DNA from: a bacterium | GTDB lineage: Bacteria; Electryoneota; Electryoneia; Electryoneales; Electryoneaceae | Length of the DNA: 35,581 nucleotides | NCBI GenBank assembly: GCA_019912845.1 | Contig: JAIOHU010000070.1 | Coordinates: 1 to 35,581, forward strand | Direction: 5' to 3' | Shown here: positions 1 through 9,110 of the stretch, piece after piece | Layout: each line of letters starts with the position of its first letter | Numbering within the stretch: the stretch's first letter is position 1 | The notes under the pieces: model-generated | The model's database searches: none | Seen by the model: only the letters and a program-made list of their open reading frames with translations | Told to the model about the DNA's origin: nothing | Position numbers and translations under genes: made by a program

Positions 1-1719
1 GTTTTTAAAGCACCTTGCATGTTCAATGAGTATTACAAGAATCCAACAGTAACAGCCAGAGACCTCATAAATGGGTGGTTTCATACCGGGGATCTCGGAT
101 ATGTTTCGCACAACCACCTGTTTGTTACGGGTCGAAAAAAAGACCTCATTATCCTTGCCGGTAAAAACATTTATCCGCAGGATATTGAATCAATGGTAAA
201 TGAGACGGAAGGAGTAATACCCGGACGTTGTGTTGCCATCGGAGTAGAAAATGAGGAAAAGGGCACGGAAGAATTAGTTGTAATCGCGGAGACCAATGTT
301 GTAGATCCGCATGAACTGAATAAAATGAAGGAGAAGCTGTACGAACGAATCGCCGGTCAAACAGAAGTAGTCCCGGCTGAAATCCGTTTTGTCCCGCACA
401 AATGGTTGCATAAATCTTCATCTGGAAAAATAGCACGGAAAGCAAATCGACTACGTTATAATCAACTACCTCCAGAAAAAAGCGTGCTATCAGAAAACGT
501 AAAACCCACCTCAGCAAGTCCACCGTTGGAACCAGAAAAGAATGTGGATGAGGAAGTACTATCGATTATTAAATTAATTCTTTCAAACAAACGGCTATCT
601 TTTACAGAATTAAAACATGACACTGCTTTATTGACGTCTGGTTTGATAGATTCATTAACACTGGCTGAAGTAATCGCCGCCCTTGAATATAAGCTAAGTA
701 TAGAATTTCCACCTAGCATGCTCAATGTGAACTATCTGAATACTCCTCGACAGATCGCAGATGTAATCCAAAAACTAATGAAACACCCAGAATTATTCAG
801 GGCTTTGCGTTCTACTGTTAGTACTCACTATACAAATGAGCGTGATGGAAAATGTGAGTATTTCCTTGCCCGTCAAGATGGCATTAACTTACTTATCCTT
901 GGTAGTTCAAAAGCTGTTCGGCTGACTACAGATATTGCCAGCAAATATGGATACACAGGATTCAACTTTGCTGTGAACAGTGCTCGCGCAGAAGATTGGT
1001 ACGCGATACTAAAATTTGTTCTTCAACATAACAAAGCATCACTTCGGAAGGTTATTTTGGGCGTGGATATTGAATCTTTTTCCAACGGTGTCGTTATGGA
1101 CAGACGTTTGCGTGATTCCAAATATCTAGTTAAATACCTAAACCCGGAAGACCTGACAACTAGCAAAATCGCGAATAAACACACCCCACCAATGGAATTG
1201 AACGACAAATCCTTAGCTGATATTATTCTCGAAAACCTTAAAATTGGGGATGTCCGTGATGAAATTTACAATCCGGAAACAGGAGACCATATTACCTCAC
1301 GGATTGATTCACCGGGAAATGACCGTAGCCCGGTTGTACTAAAAAATCCATTGGAGCGAAGTAGTGCTGAATATCTGATGAGGATGAGGAATTTTACCGA
1401 AATAAGCTCGGTTCGGATGGAATATTTTATTCAATTTGTTGAGCTTTGCGCCGAAAATGGAATTCAGTTACTGATTTACCTGTCACCACTCCATAAGAAA
1501 TTACACCAGCAAATTGTAGAGAATACAGAGTACGGAAGTCGTCTAAAGGATTTTAAACGATTGATGGACAGCACCTCGCTTCCCTTCCTCAAGTTCTTTT
1601 ATACCCCGACTGTGGACACGTTTGGAGGGCTTGAAGATGATTTTCTGAATGGTGCCCACATGGGTCGAGCAAATGCTGATATCCTTTTGGAAAAGTTGTT
1701 GCAGGAAAATACAGACTAA
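1..1719 (+). CDS. Fatty-acyl-AMP ligase / acyl carrier / SGNH-like fusion protein, 5' end missing
   Basis: The reading frame is already open at base 1, so the gene starts before the window; an internal ATG at 19 is in mid-domain. Numbering residues from that ATG, 1-145 are the C-terminal part of an AMP-forming ligase: GWFHTGDLGY at 19-28, GRKKDLIILAGKNIYP at 38-53 and the catalytic-lysine motif SSSGKIAR (K139). Residues about 180-255 are an acyl carrier domain with GLIDSL, where S212 would carry phosphopantetheine. Residues about 290-566 look like an SGNH/DltD-type domain, with LLILGSSKA (S296/S297) near its start and NGAHMG (H547) near its end. The family logic is activation of an acyl chain as acyl-AMP, loading on the carrier and possible transfer by the third domain; the transfer step and acceptor are inference. 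The second block is NxxH rather than the usual DxxH. It converges on leuS, whose stop is 129 bases away. Confidence 0.85.
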   Translation, partial: VFKAPCMFNEYYKNPTVTARDLINGWFHTGDLGYVSHNHLFVTGRKKDLIILAGKNIYPQDIESMVNETEGVIPGRCVAIGVENEEKGTEELVVIAETNVVDPHELNKMKEKLYERIAGQTEVVPAEIRFVPHKWLHKSSSGKIARKANRLRYNQLPPEKSVLSENVKPTSASPPLEPEKNVDEEVLSIIKLILSNKRLSFTELKHDTALLTSGLIDSLTLAEVIAALEYKLSIEFPPSMLNVNYLNTPRQIADVIQKLMKHPELFRALRSTVSTHYTNERDGKCEYFLARQDGINLLILGSSKAVRLTTDIASKYGYTGFNFAVNSARAEDWYAILKFVLQHNKASLRKVILGVDIESFSNGVVMDRRLRDSKYLVKYLNPEDLTTSKIANKHTPPMELNDKSLADIILENLKIGDVRDEIYNPETGDHITSRIDSPGNDRSPVVLKNPLERSSAEYLMRMRNFTEISSVRMEYFIQFVELCAENGIQLLIYLSPLHKKLHQQIVENTEYGSRLKDFKRLMDSTSLPFLKFFYTPTVDTFGGLEDDFLNGAHMGRANADILLEKLLQENTD

Positions 1720-1848
1720 AATCCACTTTGGAGATATGCCCCGATGATGAGGCTCATTTTATGGCTTCTGCTCCTCCGGTACAGCGATGTGTAATCCGAG
1801 AAGCTAACGTATCCACTACCCACAACTTTCCTCAGAATCCTGAGCCCT

Positions 1849-4326
1849 TCAGTTAATCACCAGGTTAACCAGCTTCCCGGGCACGACGATTACCTTTCGT
1901 AAGGTTCCAGTCTTGAGGAATTCCTTCACACGGTCGGATTCGAGTGCCATTTCCTCGAGCCGTTTTTTATCTGTATCTGCTGGGGCTTCGAGACGGTCAC
2001 GTACTTTCCCATTCACCTGGATCACCAGTTCAATCGTATCCTGAACCAACGCCTCAGGATCAAATTCAGGCCAGGTCTGATCGAAAATACTTCCCTCTTC
2101 ATTCATCCGTTGCCAGCACTCCTCTGAAAAATGAGGTGCGAATGGTGCCAGGACAATGATCAGATTCTTCAGGATACGTTGTATAGCGGCATGGTCAACT
2201 ATTTCAGCATCAGTATCCAGCCAACCATAAAGTTCGTTCACCAACTCCATCATACGACTTATAGCCGTATTAAAAGAGAAAGCTTCCAGATTCTCTGCGA
2301 CCGCTTTCACCATGAAGTGATACGCTCGATAGACACTCTCCGGGTAATCTTTCGCAATCGGAGTTCCATCGACTTTACCCTTAGGTCGAAAATCACGTAC
2401 AAGACGCCAGACACGATTAATAAACCGGTCTATTCCGCTAATTCCCTCATCCGACCAGTCACCACCTATGCGGTAATCGCCCATGAACATCAGATAGATA
2501 CGGAAGACATCAGCACCATGTCTTTTTACAAAGAGATCGGGATTCACCACATTCTCTTTGGATTTCGACATTTTGATGCCTCCCTTTTTAATCAATCCCT
2601 GGTGAATCATCCGTCTCGCTGGTTCCGCAACAGGAGATATCCCGATTTCGTGCAGGAATCGTGTGATAAAACGGAAATAGATCAAATGACCTGTTGAATG
2701 ATCTGATCCACCGACATAAGTATCAATCGGCAACCACTCTTTCATCCGATCTGGTCGGAATGGTTGGCTATGATTATCCGCTGCCAGGTAACGCAGGTGG
2801 TAAAAAGAGCTGTCGACGAAGGTGTCCATGGTATTAGGATCACGTTCTGCAGGCTTGCCACATTTCGGACAAGTGGTCTCCATCCATTCACGTATCCCAC
2901 CGAGTGGTGAGGTTCCTTTGGGACGGAAATCCTCTATCTCCTCAGGGAGTAAAACTGGTAAATCCTCTTCCTTGACCGCTACCACACCACAATCCTCGCA
3001 ATGCACCACTGGGATGGGTGCACCCCAGTATCGTTGACGAGAGATCGACCAATCACGTAGACGATAGGTAACCGCCTTTGCTCCTGCGTTCAGCTTCTCC
3101 AGTTTTTCAGTCACCGCATTTTTTCCATCGACACTGGGAACTCCGCTGAAGTTTTCGGAATTCTGCATGATGCCTTCTTCTTCGTAGGCTTCACGCATCT
3201 CCTCGATTTCGAGAAACTGGTCAGTGGGGCGTATCACGATTTGCATCGGTAAGCTATGTTCTTGTGCGAACTCGAAGTCGCGTTGATCGTGAGCAGGAAC
3301 CGCCATAACTGCACCGGTGCCGTAACTTCCAAGTACATAATCCGCCACCCAGATCGGAAGTTTCGCACCCGTGAGAGGATGAGTCACATATCCCCCAGTA
3401 AACACTCCGGTCTTGGCGCGATTCTTAGCAGTACGTTCAACCTCAGTGGCGTGCAAAGCACTGTTTACATAGTCTTTAACTTTTTCCAGACGATCCCGGC
3501 TGGTAACCTTTTCAACCAAGCTACTCTCTGGAGCAACAACCACATAGGTGACACCGTAAATCGTATCGGGACGAGTGGTGAATACCTCGATCTCGCCCTC
3601 AATTCCATCCAGCGGGAATTTAATCCAGGCGCCTTCACTCCGCCCAATCCAATTTCGTTGCAAAGTTTTAGTGGATTCCGGCCAGTCAATCTCATTCAAC
3701 CCCAGAAGCAGTTCATCAGCATATTTGGTGATACGGAAATACCACTGCTTCATCTTTTTATGGCTTACCTCAGCCCCGCAACGTTCGCAGTGACCATCGG
3801 AAACAACCTGCTCATTAGCGAGGACAGTCTGGCAACTGGGACACCAGTTCACCATACCTTCATTTTCGTAAGCGAGATCATGTTCGAAGAGTTTCAGGAA
3901 GAGCCATTGAGTCCATTTGTAGTAGTCAGCGTGGCTTGTAATGACCCTGTAACGCCAGTCATACATGGCACCAATCGCTTCCAGCTGTGCTTGTATTGAA
4001 GAAATAGACTGTTCGGTTACTTGCTTTGGATGGGTACCGACCTTGATTGCGAAGTTTTCAGCAGGAAGTCCGAAGGAATCGAACCCCATCGGCTCAAAGA
4101 CTTTATAGCCCTGCATTCTCTTGAATCGGCTGTATGTGTCAGTTGGACCGTAATTCCACCAGTGACCGATATGTAATTTGCTGGCGGATGGATAGCTGAA
4201 CATCACCAGCACATACTGCTTTTTCTCTGCTGGATCATCCAGGTCGATATCGTTTACATGGTTCTCACGCCAGAACTTTTGAATTTTCGGTTCGACTTCC
4301 CAGAAGGGGTAACGGTTTTCACTCAT
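1849..4326 (-). CDS. leuS: Leucyl-tRNA synthetase
   Basis: Cytoplasmic class I aminoacyl-tRNA synthetase that charges tRNA-Leu with leucine. At 825 residues it has the usual bacterial length. The ATP-binding motif HIGH is at 52-55 inside SYPSASKLHIGHWWNYG and KMSKS is at 585-589. Between them lie the CP1 editing domain (TTRPDTIYGVTYVVVAPE, GTGAVMAVPAHDQRD) and zinc-ribbon-like cysteine pairs (CPSC...CERCG and later CEDCG, CPKCG). The C-terminal anticodon-binding and tail region ends VIVVPGKLVNLVIN. All landmark motifs are intact. It stands alone as a single gene between the ligase fusion (convergent) and hsp20 (divergent, 405 bases from start to start). No T-box or other leader was recognised upstream. 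Confidence 0.98.
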   Translation of the reverse strand: MSENRYPFWEVEPKIQKFWRENHVNDIDLDDPAEKKQYVLVMFSYPSASKLHIGHWWNYGPTDTYSRFKRMQGYKVFEPMGFDSFGLPAENFAIKVGTHPKQVTEQSISSIQAQLEAIGAMYDWRYRVITSHADYYKWTQWLFLKLFEHDLAYENEGMVNWCPSCQTVLANEQVVSDGHCERCGAEVSHKKMKQWYFRITKYADELLLGLNEIDWPESTKTLQRNWIGRSEGAWIKFPLDGIEGEIEVFTTRPDTIYGVTYVVVAPESSLVEKVTSRDRLEKVKDYVNSALHATEVERTAKNRAKTGVFTGGYVTHPLTGAKLPIWVADYVLGSYGTGAVMAVPAHDQRDFEFAQEHSLPMQIVIRPTDQFLEIEEMREAYEEEGIMQNSENFSGVPSVDGKNAVTEKLEKLNAGAKAVTYRLRDWSISRQRYWGAPIPVVHCEDCGVVAVKEEDLPVLLPEEIEDFRPKGTSPLGGIREWMETTCPKCGKPAERDPNTMDTFVDSSFYHLRYLAADNHSQPFRPDRMKEWLPIDTYVGGSDHSTGHLIYFRFITRFLHEIGISPVAEPARRMIHQGLIKKGGIKMSKSKENVVNPDLFVKRHGADVFRIYLMFMGDYRIGGDWSDEGISGIDRFINRVWRLVRDFRPKGKVDGTPIAKDYPESVYRAYHFMVKAVAENLEAFSFNTAISRMMELVNELYGWLDTDAEIVDHAAIQRILKNLIIVLAPFAPHFSEECWQRMNEEGSIFDQTWPEFDPEALVQDTIELVIQVNGKVRDRLEAPADTDKKRLEEMALESDRVKEFLKTGTLRKVIVVPGKLVNLVIN

Positions 4327-4638
4327 GACTTTCTCACTAGAAACTGTATGTGATGATTCGCTTTTACTATTAAACGATATGGTTCATGGACTCTGTATAC
4401 TGCGTTTGAAGTTGCAACCAAGATGCAAAGGTAGCAAGCAGGAACAGATAGAGCAACGACAATTTTTCATTGAGAGCGGGAGCATGCTCTGATGGCAGAG
4501 AGTATATGACAATTTGACAGCTAATGGTCTGACTTTATGGCATACTCTTCGTGCGGTAGCGATTTCTGGTACAACTGCTACTTCATGAATACTTCATAAA
4601 TATATGTATTTATATAGCTTAACGCGGTTCTCGAATTT

Positions 4639-4655
4639 TTGGCACGGACGTTGCT
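4639..4655 (+). promoter_or_regulatory. Sigma-54 (RpoN) -24/-12 promoter of hsp20
   Basis: The sequence TTGGCACGGACGTTGCT matches the consensus YTGGCACGRNNNTTGCW at every fixed position. The -24 GG is at 4641-4642 and the -12 GC at 4653-4654, with exactly the required 10 bases between them. Transcription would begin near 4665, leaving a leader of about 65 bases before the ATG at 4732. If functional, expression would depend on an AAA+ enhancer-binding activator, none of which is encoded in this window. Confidence 0.8.
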
Positions 4656-4716
4656 AATTACTAGAGCGAACACATGATGTAGTTACTCAACATTGAAAAC
4701 ACAAATGATACAAACT

Positions 4717-4723
4717 AAGGAGG
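4717..4723 (+). promoter_or_regulatory. Ribosome binding site of hsp20
   Basis: AAGGAGG, 8 bases before ATG 4732. It fixes the start at 4732 and rules out the upstream in-frame TTG at 4693, which has no such site. Confidence 0.85.
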
Positions 4724-4731
4724 AAGTAAAA

Positions 4732-5169
4732 ATGACACTCGTACGTTGGGCACCAATGCAATCAGAGTATCGTGACCGTTTCGGCAAGATGTTTGATGAG
4801 TTCTTTAACAGTAACATGGACGAATCAGTGATAAACCGTGTGTGGTCACCACGTGTGGATATCATTGAAGGTGAAAATGAAGTCCGTGTTTATGCTGACA
4901 TTCCTGGCATGGTTAAGGAAGACCTGGATATCACCCTGGAAGACAGTGTTTTGAGTATCACTGGCACACGTAAACCGATTGAAGACAGAGAAGGTGAAAA
5001 AATGCATGTCAGCGAACGTGCGCATGGCAAATTCACCCGCCGTTTCCATCTGCAGGAAACCATCAATGCTGAAGGTATTGAGGCTTCTTTCAAGGATGGC
5101 GTTTTGACCCTGATTCTTCCCAAGGTGGAAAAAGCTAAACCGCGTAAAATAGAGATCAGCGCAGCCTGA
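4732..5169 (+). CDS. Small heat-shock protein, Hsp20/alpha-crystallin family
   Basis: A 145-residue cytoplasmic ATP-independent holdase that binds unfolding proteins and hands them to ATP-dependent chaperones. The N-terminal arm (1-38) is rich in Phe and Trp. The alpha-crystallin domain runs from about 40 to 140 (WSPRVDIIEGENEVRVYADIPGM is its first part), with the family signature A-x-x-x-D-G-V-L at 118-125 (ASFKDGVL). The usual C-terminal I-x-I tail is KIEIS. The start is set by AAGGAGG at 4717-4723. The gene has its own sigma-54 promoter and its own terminator, so it is monocistronic. Stress induction is expected from the family; control by sigma-54 is inferred from the promoter. Confidence 0.97.
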   Translation: MTLVRWAPMQSEYRDRFGKMFDEFFNSNMDESVINRVWSPRVDIIEGENEVRVYADIPGMVKEDLDITLEDSVLSITGTRKPIEDREGEKMHVSERAHGKFTRRFHLQETINAEGIEASFKDGVLTLILPKVEKAKPRKIEISAA

Positions 5170-5196
5170 TCGAAAATAATATCCCACTCAACGCAG

Positions 5197-5232
5197 ACCC
5201 CAGCTTGTAGTCAAAGCTGGGGTTGTTTTTTT
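5197..5232 (+). terminator. Rho-independent terminator of hsp20
   Basis: Perfect 10-bp stem, ACCCCAGCTT (5197-5206) with AAGCTGGGGT (5214-5223), a 7-base loop, then a T-rich tract at 5223-5232. It lies 27 bases after the hsp20 stop. There is no T-run in the other direction, so it serves hsp20 only. Confidence 0.92.
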
Positions 5233-5262
5233 ATTTCTTGCCAGAAATTACATTGATATCAA

Positions 5263-6747
5263 CTAGAGCTCGAAAACCTTTCTGAAGTGAAAGCCGTATA
5301 TCGTAAGAGTAACCGCCTGCGCAAAGAGAGAGGGACGTTTACGTAATGTCCAGAAGAGCAAACTCCAGTAATATTTTCGTTCTTTCTCAAATATACCAAG
5401 GACAAATAAGGATTTGAGGAAAGCGGATATATCTTTCCAGCCCAGTAAAGGTTTTAGGCGAAGTTTTAATGGATGGAAGTCCTGCAAAAATGTTCTCACA
5501 CGTTGATAATATTCTTTCGGCGAATAAATACCTTCCAGAATCTGTTTGTAACCGGCGATTAATTCATCAAAATCCATTTTAGGAATAAAGTTTATACTGC
5601 TATCTGTATTGTTTCCAGTACCTATCCCTGTAATACGACCTTCTTCCAGTAGACGATTATAGAGATTTGTTCCTTTGGGGGCATTTAACAGCCCGACCAT
5701 TGCTGTAACAATCCCACTATCCTGAATGAAATCAACAAGTGTTTCAAAGATACTTTTTTTATCGTTGTCAAACCCGACAATGAAACCACCCTTCACCATC
5801 ATTCCGCTCTCATGAATGATTTTGATACATTCAAGTGTATTTCTATTACTATTATGCAGTTTATTACACTCTACCAACGATTCCTCATTAACCGTTTCTA
5901 CTCCAATAAAGACCGAAGTAAACCCACACACACCCAATAAAGACAGCAATTCAGCATCATCCGCCATATCGATTGATGCTTCTGTGCTAAATGTGAACGG
6001 GAAACCATGCTTTCTCTGCCAATTGTGCAATGCGGGTAGCAGGTCTTTTTTCAGCCGAGATTTATTTCCAATAAAATTATCATCTACGAAAAAGACATTA
6101 CCCCGCCAACGTAACTCATACAATTTGTTCAACTCAGCCAATATTTGCTCAGAATTTTTAGTGCGAATTTTTCTGCCAAACAGCACTCCAATATCACAAA
6201 AATCACATTCAAAGGGACATCCTCGTGAATACTGTATATTGATTTCAGCATATTTGCGGAGGTTTACCAGATCCCAGCGTGGAACCGGTGTTCTCTTCAT
6301 AGAAGGCATCTTCTCTTCAGAATAGATACGTTTTGCCACCCCATTTTTCCAATCTTCCAAAAAAAGCGGAAGAGTTGCTTCACCATCATTCAGGATAAAA
6401 TGTGCGATATCCGTATCGAGGAAGTCCCTGTAGTAGGCAGTAAAGAGAGGTCCGCCGGCAACAACGGTCTTATTGTGAATTTTACACTGTTCGACAACTT
6501 CAAGGAGAGAGTCGCGCTGAATCATCATGGCACTGACCATCACCATTTCAGCCCACTCCAGATCGCTATTTTTCAATCGCTCCACCGACATATCAATCAC
6601 TCTTAACTCCCAGTCATCGGGAAGCATAGCGGCGATGGTAAGCAAGCCCAAAGGTGGTCCGGTAGATTTTCTGGAGATAAACTTCAATGCATGCTTAAAA
6701 CTCCAGAAGGTTTCTGGGAAGGCAGGATATACGAGTAAAACTTTCAA
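5263..6747 (-). CDS. B12-binding-domain radical SAM protein (DUF4070-like C-terminus)
   Basis: From TTG 6747 the protein has 494 residues and begins MKVLLVYPAFPETF, the standard opening of the cobalamin-binding fold. The TTG has GAGG about 5 bases upstream. The frame stays open to 6903, and ATG codons at MNEYC and MIINS are alternative starts. Residues about 1-140 are the B12-binding-like domain (VVAGGPLF), without an obvious DxHxxG cobalamin-ligand motif. The radical SAM cluster motif is C177-x3-C181-x2-C184 (RGCPFECDFCDIG), followed by FFVDDNFIGN and EASIDMADD. The C-terminal part (YKQILEGIYSPKEYYQR) resembles DUF4070. Relatives include lipid and hopanoid methylases as well as proteins of unknown substrate; the reaction cannot be named. 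It is a solitary gene convergent with hsp20. Confidence 0.88.
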   Translation of the reverse strand: MKVLLVYPAFPETFWSFKHALKFISRKSTGPPLGLLTIAAMLPDDWELRVIDMSVERLKNSDLEWAEMVMVSAMMIQRDSLLEVVEQCKIHNKTVVAGGPLFTAYYRDFLDTDIAHFILNDGEATLPLFLEDWKNGVAKRIYSEEKMPSMKRTPVPRWDLVNLRKYAEINIQYSRGCPFECDFCDIGVLFGRKIRTKNSEQILAELNKLYELRWRGNVFFVDDNFIGNKSRLKKDLLPALHNWQRKHGFPFTFSTEASIDMADDAELLSLLGVCGFTSVFIGVETVNEESLVECNKLHNSNRNTLECIKIIHESGMMVKGGFIVGFDNDKKSIFETLVDFIQDSGIVTAMVGLLNAPKGTNLYNRLLEEGRITGIGTGNNTDSSINFIPKMDFDELIAGYKQILEGIYSPKEYYQRVRTFLQDFHPLKLRLKPLLGWKDISAFLKSLFVLGIFEKERKYYWSLLFWTLRKRPSLFAQAVTLTIYGFHFRKVFEL

Positions 6748-7231
6748 TGATACCTCAATTTTTTCGGCAGTTAGTGAATTTATTATCATACAATATTCGT
6801 TCATGAAAATCTGGCTTCCCCAGAAAACGAGATGTAAATTGGTAATTAACGACCGCTTAATCTGATATGGGTTGCGAGCAGGAAATGTGCAGGAGGATTG
6901 CACTAAAATAGCCGGTAGAAGGGAAATTCAGGACATTGCAAAAAAGATAAAGTGAGTTGAATCAATTATTTCGCTTCATCTCAATGCATTTGCTAACACT
7001 GACAATCTTCAGGCTGCTTCAATACTCTTGGAATCGGGGCTCAAATGAATGATAAACAGACTCCATAAGACGGAAAACGGAAAAATTTCTCTGGACTCCG
7101 AAACGTATACTCCCCCCTTTTCATTTTCTACTACTACGTAATCTAGTGACTCTTTGAGCTAATTCCTAGTAGAAAAAAGATTATAAAAGATTTCGGTATT
7201 CAGATAATTTTCTTCTATTGATATTAGGACT
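6748..7231. other. Intergenic region, nothing recognised
   Basis: It lies between the radical SAM start and the downstream end of the subtilase gene. Apart from the possible N-terminal extension of the radical SAM frame (to 6903), no gene, tRNA, strong hairpin or clear terminator was seen. Several runs of A and T occur, with no diagnostic pattern. Confidence 0.5.
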
Positions 7232-8878
7232 TTACTCCGTCAATTCTATCGATTTATTTCCACCATAAGGTACTGTTATAGTCCCATTTAACTTATTTTC
7301 AGATGCAATAAACCGATTTTGTGGTAGAATCTTATATTTCCAGTTCCCATGCGGAAGGTTAGCAAATGATACAATTCCTTTTTCGCTGAATGCCCAGTAG
7401 GATTCTCCGAGATCAGCTTCATTCAATAGTACTTGAACTGAATCCAGACCATTTCCCATGCTATCATGCAGAAACAATCGAATCTCAGGGTAGTTTATCG
7501 CCGCAACTGCATCTGGTATCCCATAACCATAAATGTTATCTGGATGATCCGCCTGAGAGGCTGTCATGAGCAATGCTTCCTCGCATTGTTTCGCGCTCCA
7601 ATCCGGATGAGCACCGCGTACAAGTGCCAGGACTCCCGCCAGCACTGGTGTTGAAAGGCTGGTTCCATTCCAGCGTGAGTAGTTGTGCTCGGAGAAGGGA
7701 CGGATGATCGCAGTACGTACCCCCATTGCGCAGAGAGCAGGTTTGATTCTACCATCTCCGGTCGGTCCACGGCTGGAGAAACGTGCGATCTTACCTGTCG
7801 AATCCACTGCTCCACAGCTCAAATTTGTAAATGCGTCCGCTGGTGCTCCCAGGGTACGAGGCTGCGGACCTTCATTGCTCATCGCTGTTGTACAGAGGAT
7901 ACCGAGCTTCCGTGCACGATCCACTCCACGGCTGATAAAGGGCAGCTCACCATCATATTCCGCTTCTGTGTACCAGTCCTTATAAGAAAGTGACGCACTC
8001 AAAACACTCACTCCCAGTCGTCCCGCCCATTCGATAGCAGCGATGAAATTGTCTTCTTCCAGGGGAGTTTCCCTGCGTGTATCTTCAGTTTTAGCGAGCA
8101 CGAAACTCGCTTCGTGCGCAATGCCGATCAGGTTTCCGGGACTATAACCTGCGATCGCAGATAGACAACCAGTACCGTGTGCGGCTTGTCCACGCTTATC
8201 TTCAGGCTCAACACCCGGGTAATCGTCATCATCGACAAAATCATATTGTGCGAAAACATCGATCTGGTTATAGGCTTCGTGCGAGAGTTCAAAGCCGGAG
8301 TCTAACACCAGCATCAACACACCCTTGCCGCGATACCCCAGTCTGTGCGCTTCAATAGCATTCACCTGGAGATTCTGCATGTAGGAAGGACCATACAACC
8401 CAGCACCATCCGCACCCGGACCAGGCGAAGGATAGCCATCCCAACCGCCAACCTCCTCGTAACTGAACCCAGCGATATCGCCATGCAAAACAGGACGCAC
8501 CTCTTTGACAAATGGAAGCGATTTGATGATCGCGAGCGCTTGTTCATCCGCCTCAACGCTGACCGCATTGAACCAGCAGGATTGCTGTCTGATCTTCGCG
8601 CCTGTCTGCCTGATCTGCTCAACATACTCTGGATCGGGTGGTAAGTCTGCCAGGGTTACTAACGAATCGCCTGATAAACCTTCGAGTTTACGGCGCTCTA
8701 TGGCGGTTTGGGTTAACCCATTATTAACTGCGAGATTATAAATCTGGGAGGTGGAAAGAAATTGGCAGTTGGGGCGGTCATCAAGGGTAATCCAAATTCG
8801 ACTGGAATCATTTGCAATTGTGTGAGAACAAAGAATTAGTATTCCGATTAGGATAGAGTATACACTATGTGTTTTCAT
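7232..8878 (-). CDS. Secreted subtilisin-like serine peptidase (S8 family)
   Basis: 548 residues with a signal peptide (MKTHSVYSILIGILILCSHT, cut near IAND). An I9-like propeptide region precedes the catalytic domain. The triad is complete: D193 in VLDSGFELSH, H234 in AAHGTGC and S407 in NGTSLSTPV; an oxyanion-hole Asn is plausible in TAMSNEGP. After about residue 460 there is a small beta-rich C-terminal domain (LFLHDSMGNGLDSVQVLLNE). Unlike the other secreted proteins here, it lacks an NPFN-type T9SS sorting domain, so it is probably periplasmic or exported otherwise. The upstream site is weak (GGAAAG). The twin repeats lie in the 402 bases separating it from the C25-like gene, so co-transcription is doubtful. 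Substrate unknown. Confidence 0.93.
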   Translation of the reverse strand: MKTHSVYSILIGILILCSHTIANDSSRIWITLDDRPNCQFLSTSQIYNLAVNNGLTQTAIERRKLEGLSGDSLVTLADLPPDPEYVEQIRQTGAKIRQQSCWFNAVSVEADEQALAIIKSLPFVKEVRPVLHGDIAGFSYEEVGGWDGYPSPGPGADGAGLYGPSYMQNLQVNAIEAHRLGYRGKGVLMLVLDSGFELSHEAYNQIDVFAQYDFVDDDDYPGVEPEDKRGQAAHGTGCLSAIAGYSPGNLIGIAHEASFVLAKTEDTRRETPLEEDNFIAAIEWAGRLGVSVLSASLSYKDWYTEAEYDGELPFISRGVDRARKLGILCTTAMSNEGPQPRTLGAPADAFTNLSCGAVDSTGKIARFSSRGPTGDGRIKPALCAMGVRTAIIRPFSEHNYSRWNGTSLSTPVLAGVLALVRGAHPDWSAKQCEEALLMTASQADHPDNIYGYGIPDAVAAINYPEIRLFLHDSMGNGLDSVQVLLNEADLGESYWAFSEKGIVSFANLPHGNWKYKILPQNRFIASENKLNGTITVPYGGNKSIELTE

Positions 8879-8905
8879 ATTATTTTCAATTCATGCTTTC
8901 CACAA

Positions 8906-9058
8906 GATGGCCCGACGCTCCGCGTCGGGTTTAATAAACAGATTTATATATAATATCAATCAATCTTATTAGTCGCACTATGGAGAATCATTCAAATTTC
9001 AAAAAATGCATTCGGAATGCTTATGTCTCTTAGACCCGATGCAGAACATCGGGCCATC
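8906..9058. repeat. 153-bp palindrome-ended repeat, copy 1 (MITE/REP-like)
   Basis: The ends are perfect 10-bp inverted repeats, GATGGCCCGA (8906-8915) and TCGGGCCATC (9049-9058). Each end also forms its own hairpin: CCCGACGC/GCGTCGGG (8911-8929) and CCCGATG/CATCGGG (9035-9053). The AT-rich middle has no open frame. Copy 2 follows 52 bases later in the same orientation. Confidence 0.8.
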
Positions 9059-9110
9059 ATGACAAACAAATAGCATCAAAGATCAATATCGTTTTCTATG
9101 AAAGAACCAA

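Larger units (their letters stand above)
4327..4731. promoter_or_regulatory. Divergent intergenic region between leuS and hsp20
   Basis: No gene seen. Besides the sigma-54 site described separately, it holds a 10-bp palindrome GAGCATGCTC at 4480-4489, an inverted pair AGAGTAT (4499-4505) / ATACTCT (4542-4548), two adjacent 11-base direct repeats TACTTCATGAA (4579-4589) and TACTTCATAAA (4590-4600), and an AT-rich inverted repeat TAAATA-N4-TATTTA (4597-4612). The last two lie about 30-60 bases upstream of the -24 element, so they are candidate enhancer-binding or upstream AT-rich sites, but nothing proves binding. No CIRCE element was found. Confidence 0.5.

Noticed and set aside
1849-4326. Several long plus-strand frames inside leuS and similar antisense frames within the large minus-strand genes
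   Set aside because: They are shadows of genes with clear family motifs, lack ribosome sites and have no recognisable domains.
4327-4731. CIRCE or ROSE-type heat-shock control of hsp20
   Set aside because: No TTAGCACTC-N9-GAGTGCTAA element, and the Shine-Dalgarno AAGGAGG has no obvious pairing partner in a ROSE-like leader; the sigma-54 site explains the promoter better.
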